A stretch of 64,000 nucleotides of DNA from Phalacrocorax aristotelis (GCF_949628215.1 NC_134310.1:12041401-12105400), one strand, 5' to 3'; positions 26,255-36,957 are shown, counted from the stretch's first letter. Translations and numbers: made by a program. Notes: generated by a model from the letters alone, not told the origin.

Positions 26255-27283
26255 AGGTGAGTTCAGTGCTTTGTGTACAGGTTTAAACTTCTGAGTCATA
26301 ATATTAAAAAACACGAACTACACAGCAATAAACTTGCATTGCAGAAAAGCTGCAGTAAAGAAAAAAAGGCAGACAGTTAAACTTTTTTTGGTTGTTAGAT
26401 ATTGCTAGAAATGTTTGTTTACAAACATACTTGCTTAATACTTTAAAATGTTGAGCATTTTTAGGTCTTGTAAATTTACAAAGTTGTTTACAATAAAATA
26501 TGCATTTAATATGTCCTTTTGAATATAATGGAGTTAAAGAACTTTCTTATAGCTGAGCACAATGTGCAAGTGTTTAAGTCTATCAGTAATATTTCACAAA
26601 ACTAGTGAATGGCAAATTGGTTTTCTTTTGATTAGTTCTCGTTTATTCAGCAAACTTAAAGAAGTTAGTTTCATTAACCTTTACTGGCTTCATTCATGCG
26701 AGACCATCTGCAGCCATCTGTATTTTTGAGCTTTCATCTTATGATGCTGTATTTGTATATATGTAAGATGTAATCCAAAATGTACAGCAATCACTGTAAC
26801 ACAGCTGGGAGATGTTAAGTGAGTGTCCCTAATCCCCAACACCTATTTCCCAATTCAGAAATAAAAAAAATGTTCCTAAAAGAATCTGAGAAATCAAGCC
26901 AGTCTATAGCAAACTAATTACTGAATAGGTGACAGTCTCTGGAATAAAATCTCTGCAGAGTTTGGACTGTACTCACCAAAACGGCCATCATCCTTCTTAC
27001 TCTTTCCAAATGGACACACTACTGGTTAATAGCCTTAGATATCAGCTTCAAATAATACTCTACATTAATATTAGAAACTCAGCAGTGTAAAAATCGTTGC
27101 TTGGTTATTTTCCATATTAGAGGTACATCAGAGCATTCAAATTTGAGAATTGAAAGATGACCTTTTCTGTCAAATTCTGAAGGTCTGGGCCAAAGAATAT
27201 AGAATACCTGAATCAATAAAAATACATAAATGTCAGGTTGCAGATTCACCACAGTCAGAGCTGGGAGTTTTGGCTTAATAGCC
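26255..27283. other. Intergenic, nothing recognised
   Basis: AT-rich sequence between a solo LTR and the alpha-like provirus. No feature supported. Confidence 0.45.
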
Positions 27284-27531
27284 CGTAGTGGAATAGACAG
27301 GGATCGGCGACCGGAAGATCATGGGATGTGACGGAAAGATAGACTCCTCCCCATAGGAGTGGCAGGAACAGGAAGCGCGAGAGCTATATAAGCGTGTGAC
27401 GCAGCTAAATAAACGGACATTTTGTATCCATCATATTGATGTCTGTGCATCACTGTCCCCAGGGTGGGTAGAGCCCTGTGTCCCGGAGATGCGGCCCAAG
27501 ATAAGTTCTCCCGTAGAAGCGTACAGCTACA
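27284..27531 (+). repeat. 5' LTR of alpha-like provirus
   Basis: A 248-bp LTR. TATA box TATATAAG is at 27385-27392 and AATAAA at 27408-27413, so the R region is short, as in avian alpharetroviruses. The first two bases are CG where the 3' LTR has the canonical TG, a point change. It ends ...GCTACA. Confidence 0.93.
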
Positions 27532-27533
27532 AG

Positions 27534-27551
27534 TGGTGACCCCGACGTGAT
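27534..27551 (+). promoter_or_regulatory. Primer-binding site, tRNA-Trp type
   Basis: TGGTGACCCCGACGTGAT is complementary to the 3' end of tRNA-Trp, the primer of avian leukosis/sarcoma-type viruses. It lies 2 nt after the 5' LTR. It primes minus-strand synthesis. Confidence 0.93.
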
Positions 27552-27642
27552 CGGCGGGGCGACATGGCAAGTTCGCCGGGGGGAAAAGATAGCTTGGGGC
27601 ACGCAAGGGTGGGACGGGGAGCCGCAGGTCGGCGGGCGCGCC

Positions 27643-28812
27643 ATGGAATCAGTCGTAAAGGTACTGAAGGGATTGGGGAAGGAATATGGTACTTCGATTT
27701 CGAAGGCGCCTACCTCAAAGGCCATCCAATGGATGATTACGCAGGGGCTCATACGGAGCTCCGCAGACATATTTAATAAGGATAATTGGGTGAGAATTAA
27801 AGAGGAGTTAGCCGAAAGGGCTATGATGGGAAAACCCCAGTACATACAGCTCTGGGGAAAGATACACCGGTTACTATTGAAAGCTCGGGATGATCAGGAG
27901 ACGTGGCGGCAGGCGCGGCTGTGCCTGCACGGTGCTACAGGCGACAGTAGCCCAGAAATAGACCCAGGATGGGCAGTGGGGACACAGGCACGGGCAAGCA
28001 TTGCGGGGGATGGGGAAGAAGCGGAGAGTTCGGACGGAGTAGCCTGGCCAGCGACTCAGTCTGAGGCTCCCAAAGAGGTGGATCGGGAAGCGGCGGTGTT
28101 CCCTGTTGAGCCAGCAGGACCCTTGGAATGCCCCCCCCCCCCCCCCGCATACCCCTGGGACGATTTGGCACAGGCGCGGGTACTTGTGCGCGGGGAGGGG
28201 GACGTGGCGGCGGGCGCAGCGGGAGTGACGGAGCGGAAGGAGAAAGATGCTCAGCGCCGGAAGCAGCGCCGGCAGCGGCACCGCCCTCTGCCCGACCCTC
28301 GAGACTGGCTCCCGGGGCAACCCTTGAGATGGGAGTCGGACGAGGAGGGGGATTGGGGTGCCTGGAGGGGAGGACAGGGTGGGTATAGAACAACCTCGAG
28401 TAGCAGCGAATCAGAAGTTGGGGGAGAAACCGATGTCCACATGTGGGAAGATGGGGCAGATTGCCTGCAGCGCTCAAAAAAGAGGCATAAGGCAGCAGGG
28501 ACTCGGAGGACCAGTCAGAGTGAGGGAGGAGAGGGACCGCCAAAAGGGGAGGTCCGGAGCGCTGCAGCTCCGGAGGGGTCCGCGGAGGACGTGCTGCGGC
28601 AGCTGCAGCAGGCTATGGGCGCACTAGGGGAAGTAACTCGGCGGCAGGCAGGACTCTTAACGAAGGGTGCGCCCCAGCGACAGTCAGTCGAGTTACCTAA
28701 CTGGCGGCTGATAGCCAGAGATTGTAGCCTCGATGGAGTAAGGATAGAGATGCCTGGGATATTCCCTGTCCGGATAGCTCCTGGAGGAGGGGCAGGGAGC
28801 TGCAAGCGGTAA
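27643..28812 (+). pseudogene. gag: gag 5' part (matrix and linker) of alpha-like provirus
   Basis: The ATG at 27643 is preferred over upstream codons because the following residues form a matrix-like N-terminus; the upstream frame is leader. A possible splice donor AAG|GTACTG follows codon 6 (27660/27661), where alpharetroviruses place their donor. About residues 1-95 are matrix-like. A proline run ending PPPPPAY (residue ~168) provides a PPxY late-domain motif, encoded by a C16 tract at 28131-28146. A basic Arg-rich region follows. The frame ends at TAA 28810-28812 after shifting out of the capsid frame near 28785, and the N-terminal capsid domain is largely missing. Confidence 0.85.
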
Positions 28813-29531
28813 CGGAGAGTTCCCACAGAGCGTATAGTGGAGTGGGCAGGTATGAAAAAAAAGCAGAACCTTGGCAAAAGATACAGCAAGGACTAGCAGA
28901 GCCATTTACAACGTTTTGTGACAGGTTGCAGAAGGCTATTATAGAATCAGAATTGCCACAAGCAGCCAAGGAGGCAGTCCTTATGGATTGCCTCCAAAGT
29001 CAAGCAAATCCGCAAACACAAGATGTCCTCCGCACCCTGGCGGTGGGGGCATCATTGGGTCAAACCATCAGGCATGTCTTGCGCCAGGAGACGTTGAATC
29101 AGCATGGTGCTGTGGGAGCGCACATCTGCCAGAACCCTGACTGTGGAAGTGAAGAAAGGGTGCTGGTGCAAGCGGCCGAGGCGGGGCCGAGATGTCATTT
29201 GTGTGGACGGCAAGGGCACTTTAAAGCTGGGTGCCCGCTAGGGGAAAGGGGAGGATGTAATGGAGGAGGAGCGCGCCCAGTAGGGAGGTGCTGGGTGTGT
29301 GGGAAGCCAGGACACCTGGCAAGAGATTGTCCAACCACAAAGCCGGGAAATGGCCAAAGGAGGGCGAAGCGAGGGGGATTTGCGCCTCCTGTGAGTCAAA
29401 TGGCCCCCATCATGGTGCCAGCGCCAGGAGCTTGGCCCACCATAGCGGGCCAAGGGGGAGTGAACCTTCAGGCAGGGGAGCAGAACCAGCAAGATTTGCA
29501 GGTTACAGCCCCCGCGTGGCCTTGGTCATAG
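28791..29531 (+). pseudogene. gag: gag 3' part: capsid C-terminus and nucleocapsid
   Basis: This frame resumes gag in another register. A major-homology-region-like stretch (QGLAEPFTTFCDRL) identifies the capsid C-terminal domain, which drives Gag assembly. Two CCHC zinc knuckles follow: CHLCGRQGHFKAGC (29193-29234) and CWVCGKPGHLARDC (29289-29330), both with all metal ligands, for RNA packaging. The frame ends at TAG 29529-29531. In alpharetroviruses protease continues in the gag frame; here it lies in the next frame, so an indel probably separates them. Confidence 0.88.
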
Positions 29532-29884
29532 GCTGTGACGAGAGACCCATGGCGGTGGTGATGATTACCCCGCAAGAGCCGAGTTGCCCGGCACGGATAT
29601 GCCTGGGAATGTTAATGGATACCAGGGCGGATGTCACAGTGATGCCACTCGAACGGTGGCCACCAACTTGGCCCCTTGCCATGGGAAAACGTATAATAGG
29701 GGTAGGAGGAGAACAACAGACGAGGACTAGTACTTGCCCTGTAAAACTCGAAGTCATGGACGAGGAGGCAGGGAAGCTCCTCACGGCCGTAGTGACCATA
29801 CTAGTAGCAGATGGGGTAGCAAGCCCCTTGTTGGGGCGGGACGCCCTTGCCCAGATGGGGATCGGGTTGAAAAATTTAGCATAA
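29531..29884 (+). pseudogene. pro: Retroviral aspartic protease, active site mutated
   Basis: The frame contains a retropepsin: an LMDTRADVTVM active-site segment, a flap-like GVGGEQQ and the C-terminal LLGRDALAQMGIGL. The normal catalytic triplet is Asp-Thr-Gly; here the third residue is Arg (AGG, 29624-29626, one transition from GGG), which should abolish activity. The domain start is approximate because the open frame extends back to 29288 as a nucleocapsid shadow. The frame ends TAA 29882-29884, just after the frameshift heptamer. Confidence 0.87.
29872..29878 (+). promoter_or_regulatory. -1 ribosomal frameshift heptamer AAATTTA
   Basis: In the protease frame the codons are AAA AAT TTA GCA TAA, giving the canonical slippery form A AAT TTA two codons before the stop. 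A -1 slip enters the open pol frame exactly. The same heptamer is the known gag-pol signal of avian alpharetroviruses. The downstream GGGCC...GGGGC could pair as a stimulatory stem. Confidence 0.9.
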
Positions 29885-32415
29885 GGGCCACTGCCTCAGA
29901 GGGGCTTCGTCACCACAAGTTAGTGTGGAAAACCAAACAGCCCGTCTGGGTGGAGCAGTGGCCCCTGAGAACAGAGAAAACAGAGGCTGTAAGAGCTATA
30001 GTAAAACGAGAGCACGAAGCAGGGCACCTAGAGCCCTCGATGAGCCTGTGGAACACCCCTATATTTGCTGTAAAAAAGAAAGATAAAAACCAATGGAGGA
30101 TACTGCATGACCTTAGAGCAGTAAATCAGCAAATGGAGGACATGGGGCCTCTCCAACCCGGCCTACCAGATCTGAGTGCTGTCCCGAAAGGATGGCGAGT
30201 CATTGTTTTAGATATTAAAGACTGCTTCTTCAGCATTCCACTACATCCAGATGATAGAAAGAGATTTGCCTTTACTCTGCCCGCGGTGAACCGCACAGAA
30301 CCAGGTAGTAGATGGCAGTGGACAGTACTTCTGCAGGGGATGAAAAATTCTCCAGCGATCTGCCAGAGGTATGTGGCTTCTGCATTGCAGCAAGTAAGGC
30401 AACAGTATCAGGAGAGAATCTACATGATCCACTACATGGATGACGTCCTCATAGCTGCGCCCACCGAGGTGTTGTGTGAACAAGTCTTTTCAGACACCCA
30501 AAGGGGCCTTGCGGGACAGGGCCTCAAGGTAGCTGAGGCAAAGGTACAGCGAGGACCAGTGTGTGGATTTCTGGGTGCTAGAATAGAAGGGGATTGCATA
30601 CAAGCTCAGTCTATTAAACTTACACCTAAGGTTAAAAATTTACACGATGTACAGAAGCTGGTAGGAGCACTGCAGTGGTTGTGGACGTTCATGCGCGTCA
30701 CCGGTGAGGAGATGCAACCTTTCTATGCGTTGCTGAAAGGGACCGACCCATGGGAGCCCAGGAGTTTAGACCCTGAGACAGTCCAGCAGTTGCAGATGAT
30801 AGAACGTCGAATGCAAAAGGAAGGAGTATGGCGGTGGGACCCTCAGGAGGAATTAATAGCAGGTTGGATTCTGACCGCCGGTGGAGGATTAGGATTGCTA
30901 TATCAAATACGGGCAGGGGAAGAAAAACCACTGCAATGGGTATATCAGAAGGTTCCCAAGGATGCATTCTCCACAAAAGTCAAGGTAGCTGGGGGAATGA
31001 TTTGGCGTCTGCGAAGGGAAAGCAAGGGAATCTTTGGGAAGGAGCCAGATAAGCTGACAGTGCCGTGGAATGGGGAGAAATGGCGGAAGGTGGTAGAGAG
31101 TGAAGAGGATATACAATTGGCGGTATACTCGTACCCAGGGAAAATCGTCACAGGCACGGTACAGAGGTGGGCCGAGACAGCCAAAGTGGTGGATTTGAGT
31201 GTGGATAGTAGAGTTTTGGATACCCCTCACCCAGGACCAACATATTTCACAGATGCTTCCTTGAAGACGAACAGAGCGGCGGTAGTGTGGAAAGAAGGGA
31301 ATAGTTGGATGCGCCAGACGTATGAGGAGCGGGGTAAAAGTGTGCAGTGGCTAGAAGTGAAAGCGCTAGAGATGGCCCTGCGAAAGGATATAGATCGGCA
31401 TACAAATGTGTGCACAGACTCCTTATATGTGTATAAACTAGTCATGTCCATGAAACGAGAGGGTGTACCACACACGGAAATTGCCTTGATGCTAGAGGTT
31501 GCTTTATCGCAGCGAGGAGCAACTGTGACAGTAATTCACATTCGCAGTCATCAGACGGGGCCTGGACCACTGATTGAGGGGAATCGCATGGCTGATGAGG
31601 CAGCCGCGGGAGTCTGGACATTGGCGGAGGCAAAGAAACTGCATGAACAACTGCACCTGGGTGCTAAAGCCTTGGCAAAGGAGTGTGGCATCTCAATAAG
31701 AGCAGCAAGAGAAGTAGTAGCCACCTGTCCTTACTGTCAGCACTCGCCATTGTGGGAGGCAGGAGTCAACCCTCGAGGACTGGAAGCAAATGCTATCTGG
31801 CAGACTGACTTTACTGAATGTCCACAGTTGGCCCCCGGAAGGCACCTGGCAATTACAATTGATACATATAGTGGAGTCATCATGGCTACTCAACACCGGA
31901 AGCAGACCGCAACGCATTTGACTGCGCATTGGACCACGGTAATGGCGTGGCTTGGAAAGCCCACCGAGATAAAAACAGACAATGGACCATGCTTTCGGGC
32001 TCGAAGTACCGAAGAATGGTGTAAAGCTTGGAATATTGTATTAAAACACGGCATTGCTTACAATAGCACGGGGCAGGCAATAGTTGAACGCGCTCATCGC
32101 ACCTTGAAAGCAAAAATAATACAGCTTGGGGAGGGGGAGGGGTATAAGGGAGCTATACCCGTAGCAGCTCAGCAAACTATTTTAATGCGTGCATTATATT
32201 CGCTTAATCATTTTATACGCGGGCAGGAGCAAGTTACAGCAGTGGAGAAGCACTTTGGCAAAGCTCAAGCAGGCGAGCGCTATCCGCAGGTACGAGTAAG
32301 GTTCCCAGGCAGTGAGCAATGGGAGAGAGGATGGAAACTGAGATGCCTGGGGAGGGGCTACGCCGCGGTTGAGAATGAAGGGCGCATAGAATGGGTGCCT
32401 GCAAAGTGTGTGTGA
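29879..32415 (+). CDS. pol: pol: reverse transcriptase, RNase H and integrase, uninterrupted
   Basis: About 845 codons without a stop, entered by -1 frameshift at 29872-29878; the open frame starts upstream at 29734 but that part overlaps protease. Reverse transcriptase: LLQGMKNSP and YMDD at 30433-30444. RNase H: FTDAS (31246-31260), the Glu of WLEVKALEM, the Asp of CTDSLY and the Asp of NRMADEAA. Integrase: an HHCC zinc motif (LHEQLH...CPYC), then catalytic Asp 31807-31809, Asp 31978-31980 and Glu 32086-32088 in D,D-35-E spacing, ending EWVPAKCV. All expected catalytic residues are present, which is unusual given the damage to neighbouring genes. Expression is unknown. Confidence 0.92.
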
Positions 32416-32798
32416 AAGCAGAACTGTGCAAGGATGTACAATGAATAATCCCTTTCTAAGTTGTCTCTTTGCAGGGTCTGCTGACATGGATCCTCATGCT
32501 AGCCGTACCATTGGGAAAAGAAATGAGCTCCTTGACAAGATCGCAAGCAATATTGCAACGAGAGCGACACTGGGAAAGGGTGGCAAAAGAGAGATATGAA
32601 GTGGGACTGGATAGTAATAATTGGGGGGATCTTGTTGTGCGTAGTAACCATGGTTACTTGTGGGCTGCCATTGTTATGCTGTGTTATAAGACAAATCAGA
32701 GCGCCTGCAAGAGTTACATGAATATAGACCTGACCGCAATATGTATCTGCTTACGCAAGTAGCTTTGTAGAACTTTTAGCAGCATGGGGAGGGGGAGA
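32416..32798 (+). pseudogene. env: env remnant and purine-rich tract
   Basis: Only ~380 bp separate pol from the 3' LTR, against well over 1.5 kb for a full env. A likely env splice acceptor TTGTCTCTTTGCAG ends at 32474 and is followed by a short hydrophobic leader-like segment. At 32596-32721 a 41-codon frame encodes a membrane-spanning segment (IVIIGGILLCVVTMV) and a short Cys/Arg-containing tail, resembling the end of a transmembrane subunit. The surface subunit and nearly all of the ectodomain are absent. The tract GGGGAGGGGGAGA before 32799 is the plus-strand primer. Confidence 0.75.
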
Positions 32799-33048
32799 TG
32801 TAGGGGAATAGACAGGGATCGGCGACCGGAAGATCATGGGATGTGACGGAAAGATAGACTCCTCCCCATAGGAGTGGCAGGAACAGGAAGCGCAAGAGCT
32901 ATATAAGCATGTGATGCAGCTAAATAAACGGACATTTTGTATCCATCATATTGATGTCTGTGCATCACTGTCCCCAGGGTGGGTAGAGCCCTGTGTCCCA
33001 GAGATATGTGGCCCAAGATAAGTTCTCCCATAGAAGCGTACAGCAACA
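32799..33048 (+). repeat. 3' LTR of alpha-like provirus
   Basis: A 250-bp LTR from TGTAGGGG to CAGCAACA. Relative to the 5' LTR there are about nine substitutions, six of them C-to-T or G-to-A changes with TG/CA dinucleotides in this copy at CpG positions of the 5' copy, plus a 2-bp insertion near 33006. Confidence 0.93.
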
Positions 33049-33687
33049 ATAGTCAAACTGAATGGGAAGTGCAAAGAAACAGCCCCTCCTCAAAATAGAC
33101 TGGCATGCCCATCCACTCTCAACCCTTCTAAAATTCTAAGTACATGTATTAGGCAGCAATTAAATATAAATTTATTTTGTAGTAAAAATTTAAATTGCAG
33201 TATGTTTATAGGTTAAAACCAGCTATTGCCGTACTTTTAACAGCACTGATAGCAGTATGTCAACATGTTCACTACACCAAAGAGCAATTTGCAGTCGTCT
33301 GTCAGCTCTGGTAGCACTGAAATTAGGCAACACACTCTCCCATTAAGGTGCTTCTGTTTACTCCTTTTCTTTGCAAGAGGCTTCGCTTGTTAACATGTTA
33401 CATTAACTATGTAGTGCTAAACACAATATATTGTCCATGCTTATGGAATCATTACCAGAAATATATACAGGTAAGTTAATCACATAAGCATTACAGTGAA
33501 AATAAAATCTGATTACACACATGAGCAAGCTTGATTTACAAATTATACTCTTGAAATTCAGTGCAACAAATGGAATAAAAGTAAACGTTAACCAATAGTT
33601 TCTACTTCCTCTTTTCAATAAGTTGCATCTTAATAACATACCTGTTATTGCTTTAATATTAGTCATTACAGAATATAGTGTTTATAC
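33049..33687. other. Intergenic, nothing recognised
   Basis: AT-rich sequence that begins with the 3' copy of the provirus target duplication. No feature supported. Confidence 0.45.
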
Positions 33688-33790
33688 TCATAGAATCACA
33701 GAAACATGTCCTGAGTTGGAAGAGACCCACAAGGGTCATCAAGTCCAACTCCCGTCCCTGCACAGGGCAACCCCAAATTTATGCCATATC
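33688..33790 (-). mobile_element. CR1 LINE 3'-end fragment
   Basis: CTCATAGAATCACAGAA followed by GAGTTGGAAGAGACCC and GGTCATCAAGTCCAACTCC is the reverse complement of a CR1 3' end. It is about 100 bp long and severely 5'-truncated. The right limit is approximate. Confidence 0.85.
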
Positions 33791-36367
33791 TCTGTTTCCT
33801 TGCATATGTTTAAGAATAAGTGGGTTTTTTGTAGTGATGATTGCAAAGATTTCTCAAGGACCAACACAATTATTAGAGCTTTTCTCGCCGATCTCAATGC
33901 AAGATTGTCATAATTTCCACAAGTTTCTTGTGGATATACTTAAACTTTCCTCATTTGGTGCTCCAGCCATCACATTGCAAAAGTTCACATTACAGAGGAT
34001 GGGAAGTTTTATGCATTAGCCTGTACATGATATATGCACAATTTTCATAGAAGAGTGGTGAATTATGTGAAATTGAGACATCTAGTGACTCATGGGAGAT
34101 TACAATCTAGGATTATTTTTTGTAGGAGTATGTGGAGAAAACCTCATTTATTTTCCACATTGAAGATGGCAGTTTTGAACTGATATAAACTGCTATACTC
34201 AGCATAACCACTTTTTGTGTTCCTATGAGAACTTAATTTCTATAAACTAAACTATTACAGGAATCTAAGATTTCAGCTAAATATAAAACAGATTAAGGAC
34301 AATTTTTCTCAGTCATGCACATATTTTCAAGGCAAAGCTGACAGATCACATGGCAAACATCTGAAAACTGTAGTACAGTACAGCATGGAGCTATTTAGAT
34401 AAATCATAACACAGTGGTAAACTGTAGACACAAATGTTGTGCAAGAGGACAATTACACCTATATTTTTAAATGACACTATTTTTCCTCGGCTTGGAATTT
34501 TCTTAGTGTCCCATATGTATACTATAAGGAATAAAAATGCAGGCTGGAAAATAGGAAAAAATGGACATAAATGCTGCTCAATCACCACTATTAATTTAGC
34601 ACTAAGTTTCAGATGAACTGTATAATCTGAATTACCATTCTACATCATAGTTTTGCTTTGTGCTACAGACAAAAATTTGATTAACTTGGTTTTAAAGTGT
34701 GGTGTGACTGGAAGTACAGACAAATGTAGAGCAAAAATGCACCACAGCTTATGGTATAGGCAATGTCAGACTTTGAGATTGCTGTTATTGCTGCGTGAAC
34801 ACATTATTAGCTTATAACCACACCATGTAACTCAGGGTTCAGAGAAGCAGTTTAAGAAAAAAAACCCCAAACGTTATGTAGTTTTAGGCCCTTGGAAAGC
34901 CAGTATCAAGTGTTTCCTAGAGCTGATCTTCTCAGGACAGAATACAGACCTGACAACTAATACACACAGCAAAATTAATACAACTCTGAAATAACGTTGC
35001 TCACAGGTGCTTTGAAAATGAATGTTCACGAACTTTATAAATAAGGCAACAAGGTTAAGAAAATGCCTGTTGATAGCAAGGGTAAAGTGATATCCTTTCA
35101 AGATGTTTGATAGTGCTTTAATTTCAGGACAGCCACAGAAAAACAGCTGAAGGGTCCAACAGCTGAGCTTCCTTTAGGTTACATAGCCTACTGCTAAGGT
35201 AAGTTCTCCTGTTTCTATTTATAAAAGTAAATGGCAAGACATGAAATCTCCTGTTATAAAAGTTAACACAGTACATGATCTATTACATCACAGCACCAAT
35301 GCATAACTCTACTTAAAAAAAGAAAATAAAAATCCACATAGTAGTTTGTCTTTCATGAGAGGAATGGTGAATCAAACATGCTACACAAAGGACATGGGTT
35401 GTGTACTTCTCAAACACAGCATATGTCATGCCAATAAAAATAAAATGCTAGTGAAAATTTAGTTTTCTTAGAATTGTAATAGGCTGACTTTACCGTAGTA
35501 TCACACAGAGTTTCTAGATGGTACAAGGCTATTTGTATTTCTGTACTGACATAACTCTTAGTGCTGTTATATCATAAGAGTATCTGCCTGCAGCCAGTCT
35601 AGTCCAGCCAGTTTAGGATTACTTCCAAGTATTCACTGCAGAGGAAGTTCTAACTCTCCTTTAAGAAAAAAAATCATCAGGATCAAAAGGGTTTTTTTTT
35701 TTTATTCAGCCAATAGGCTTTTGGGTATGAAATACAACTATTTTTGCAGCCACTAAAGGCAGCAAGAGAAGTAGGATTTTCACAACTGAAGTATCAGTAT
35801 GTATATGTATTTTGATCTTTTTTAAAGGCTGTTTACAGTAATCAAAAGCCATTTTAAATCAAAAGAGAAAATAATTTTAAGTATGAAATTACAAAAAATT
35901 TCTTCTTATAACAAATGATAAAGTATAACAAACTTGGTTCAGCATAGCTAAATATTATTTTTTAAAAAGCATGAAAATGTCTACATTAAAAAGGTGTAAG
36001 ACTATAAATAGCCTTCTAAAAAAGGTGCTGCAGTATATCTTGCTAAATGTACCACGCTGGAAGCAAACACGAACTTGAACATGTACTGTATTCAACTCTC
36101 ATCCTTCATTACACTGTAGTCACTTATTATTTCTCATACTGAAATACACTTCAAACTAAGAAGAAAAAAAATCTTAGTTGCACATTACTGAATTTCAGCT
36201 ACTGTAGTGCAACTAGGAATTCTGCTCATTCTGGAACATCACATTACTATGTATCAAGCTTCTCTGCAAGGAGCTATTTAATTGGTTTTTCAATTGGTTA
36301 TTCAGTACAGTAAAAGGGAGGCTTTATAGTTGGTTTGATGTCTCAGCTGAATCCCAAAGTTACTCTG
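33791..36367. other. Intergenic, nothing recognised
   Basis: AT-rich sequence up to the ERV-L-like provirus. It could hold distal JMY 3' UTR if transcription read through the provirus, but no evidence supports that. Confidence 0.4.
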
Positions 36368-36950
36368 TGTCATGGTTTAGGTGGGACAGAGTTAATTTTC
36401 TTCACTGTAGCTGGCATAGTGCTGTGCTTTGGACTTACTATGAAAACAATGTTGATAACACGCCGATGTTTTAGTTGTTGTTAAAGTACTGCTTACACTA
36501 GTCAAGGACTTTTCTAGCTTCCCATGCTCTGCTGGGAGGGGGTGCAGCTAAGAGAGCGGATTCAAACTGGCCAAAGGGATATTCCATACCATATGACGTC
36601 ATGCCCAGTATATTAACTAGGGGGAGTTGGATGGGGGAAGCAGCAATCACAGCTCGGAGACTGGCAGTGTCCGTTGGTGGGTGGTGAACAGTTGCATCAC
36701 GTCCTGGTTTGTTTTTTTTTCCCTGGGTTTCATTTCTCTCTCTCATTATTTTCCTTTTCATTTTATTATTATTACTACCATCATCATCACCATTATTACT
36801 ATTTTATTTTAATTATTAAACTGTTCCTGTCCCAACCCACAAGGTTTCTTGCATTTGCTCTTCTGATTCTCTCCCCCATCCCGCTGGGGTGGGGGGAGTG
36901 AGCGACAGCATGTGTGGGGCTTAGTTGCTGACTGGGGCTAAACCATGACA
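36368..36950 (+). repeat. 5' LTR of ERV-L-like copy 1
   Basis: Runs from TGTCATGG to CCATGACA. It contains a CRE site TGACGTCA at 36594-36601, a degenerate TATA (GTATATTAAC), an ATT/ATC microsatellite at about 36763-36810 and an ATTAAA poly(A) signal. Confidence 0.9.
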
Positions 36951-36957
36951 GTATTTT

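Larger units (their letters stand above)
27284..33048 (+). mobile_element. Alpharetrovirus-like endogenous provirus, env deleted
   Basis: Order: 5' LTR (27284-27531), tRNA-Trp primer site (27534-27551), gag in two frames, protease, long open pol, a short env remnant, purine-rich tract (about 32784-32798) and 3' LTR (32799-33048). The 6-bp flanks ATAGCC (27278-27283) and ATAGTC (33049-33054) match at 5 of 6; a 6-bp duplication is what alpharetrovirus integrase makes. The LTRs differ by about 9 substitutions and one 2-bp indel over ~248 bp, so it is fairly young. Gag damage, protease mutation and env loss make it defective as a virus. Sense orientation relative to HOMER1. Confidence 0.95.

Noticed and set aside
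27874..28543. Long - strand frames (148 and 202 codons) with proline/serine-rich products
   Set aside because: They are antisense shadows of the GC-rich gag frame; composition follows from the opposite strand.
36558..36602. Possible real promoter for a host gene in the ERV-L-like LTR
   Set aside because: No host exon with a donor site follows; only its own proviral leader does.
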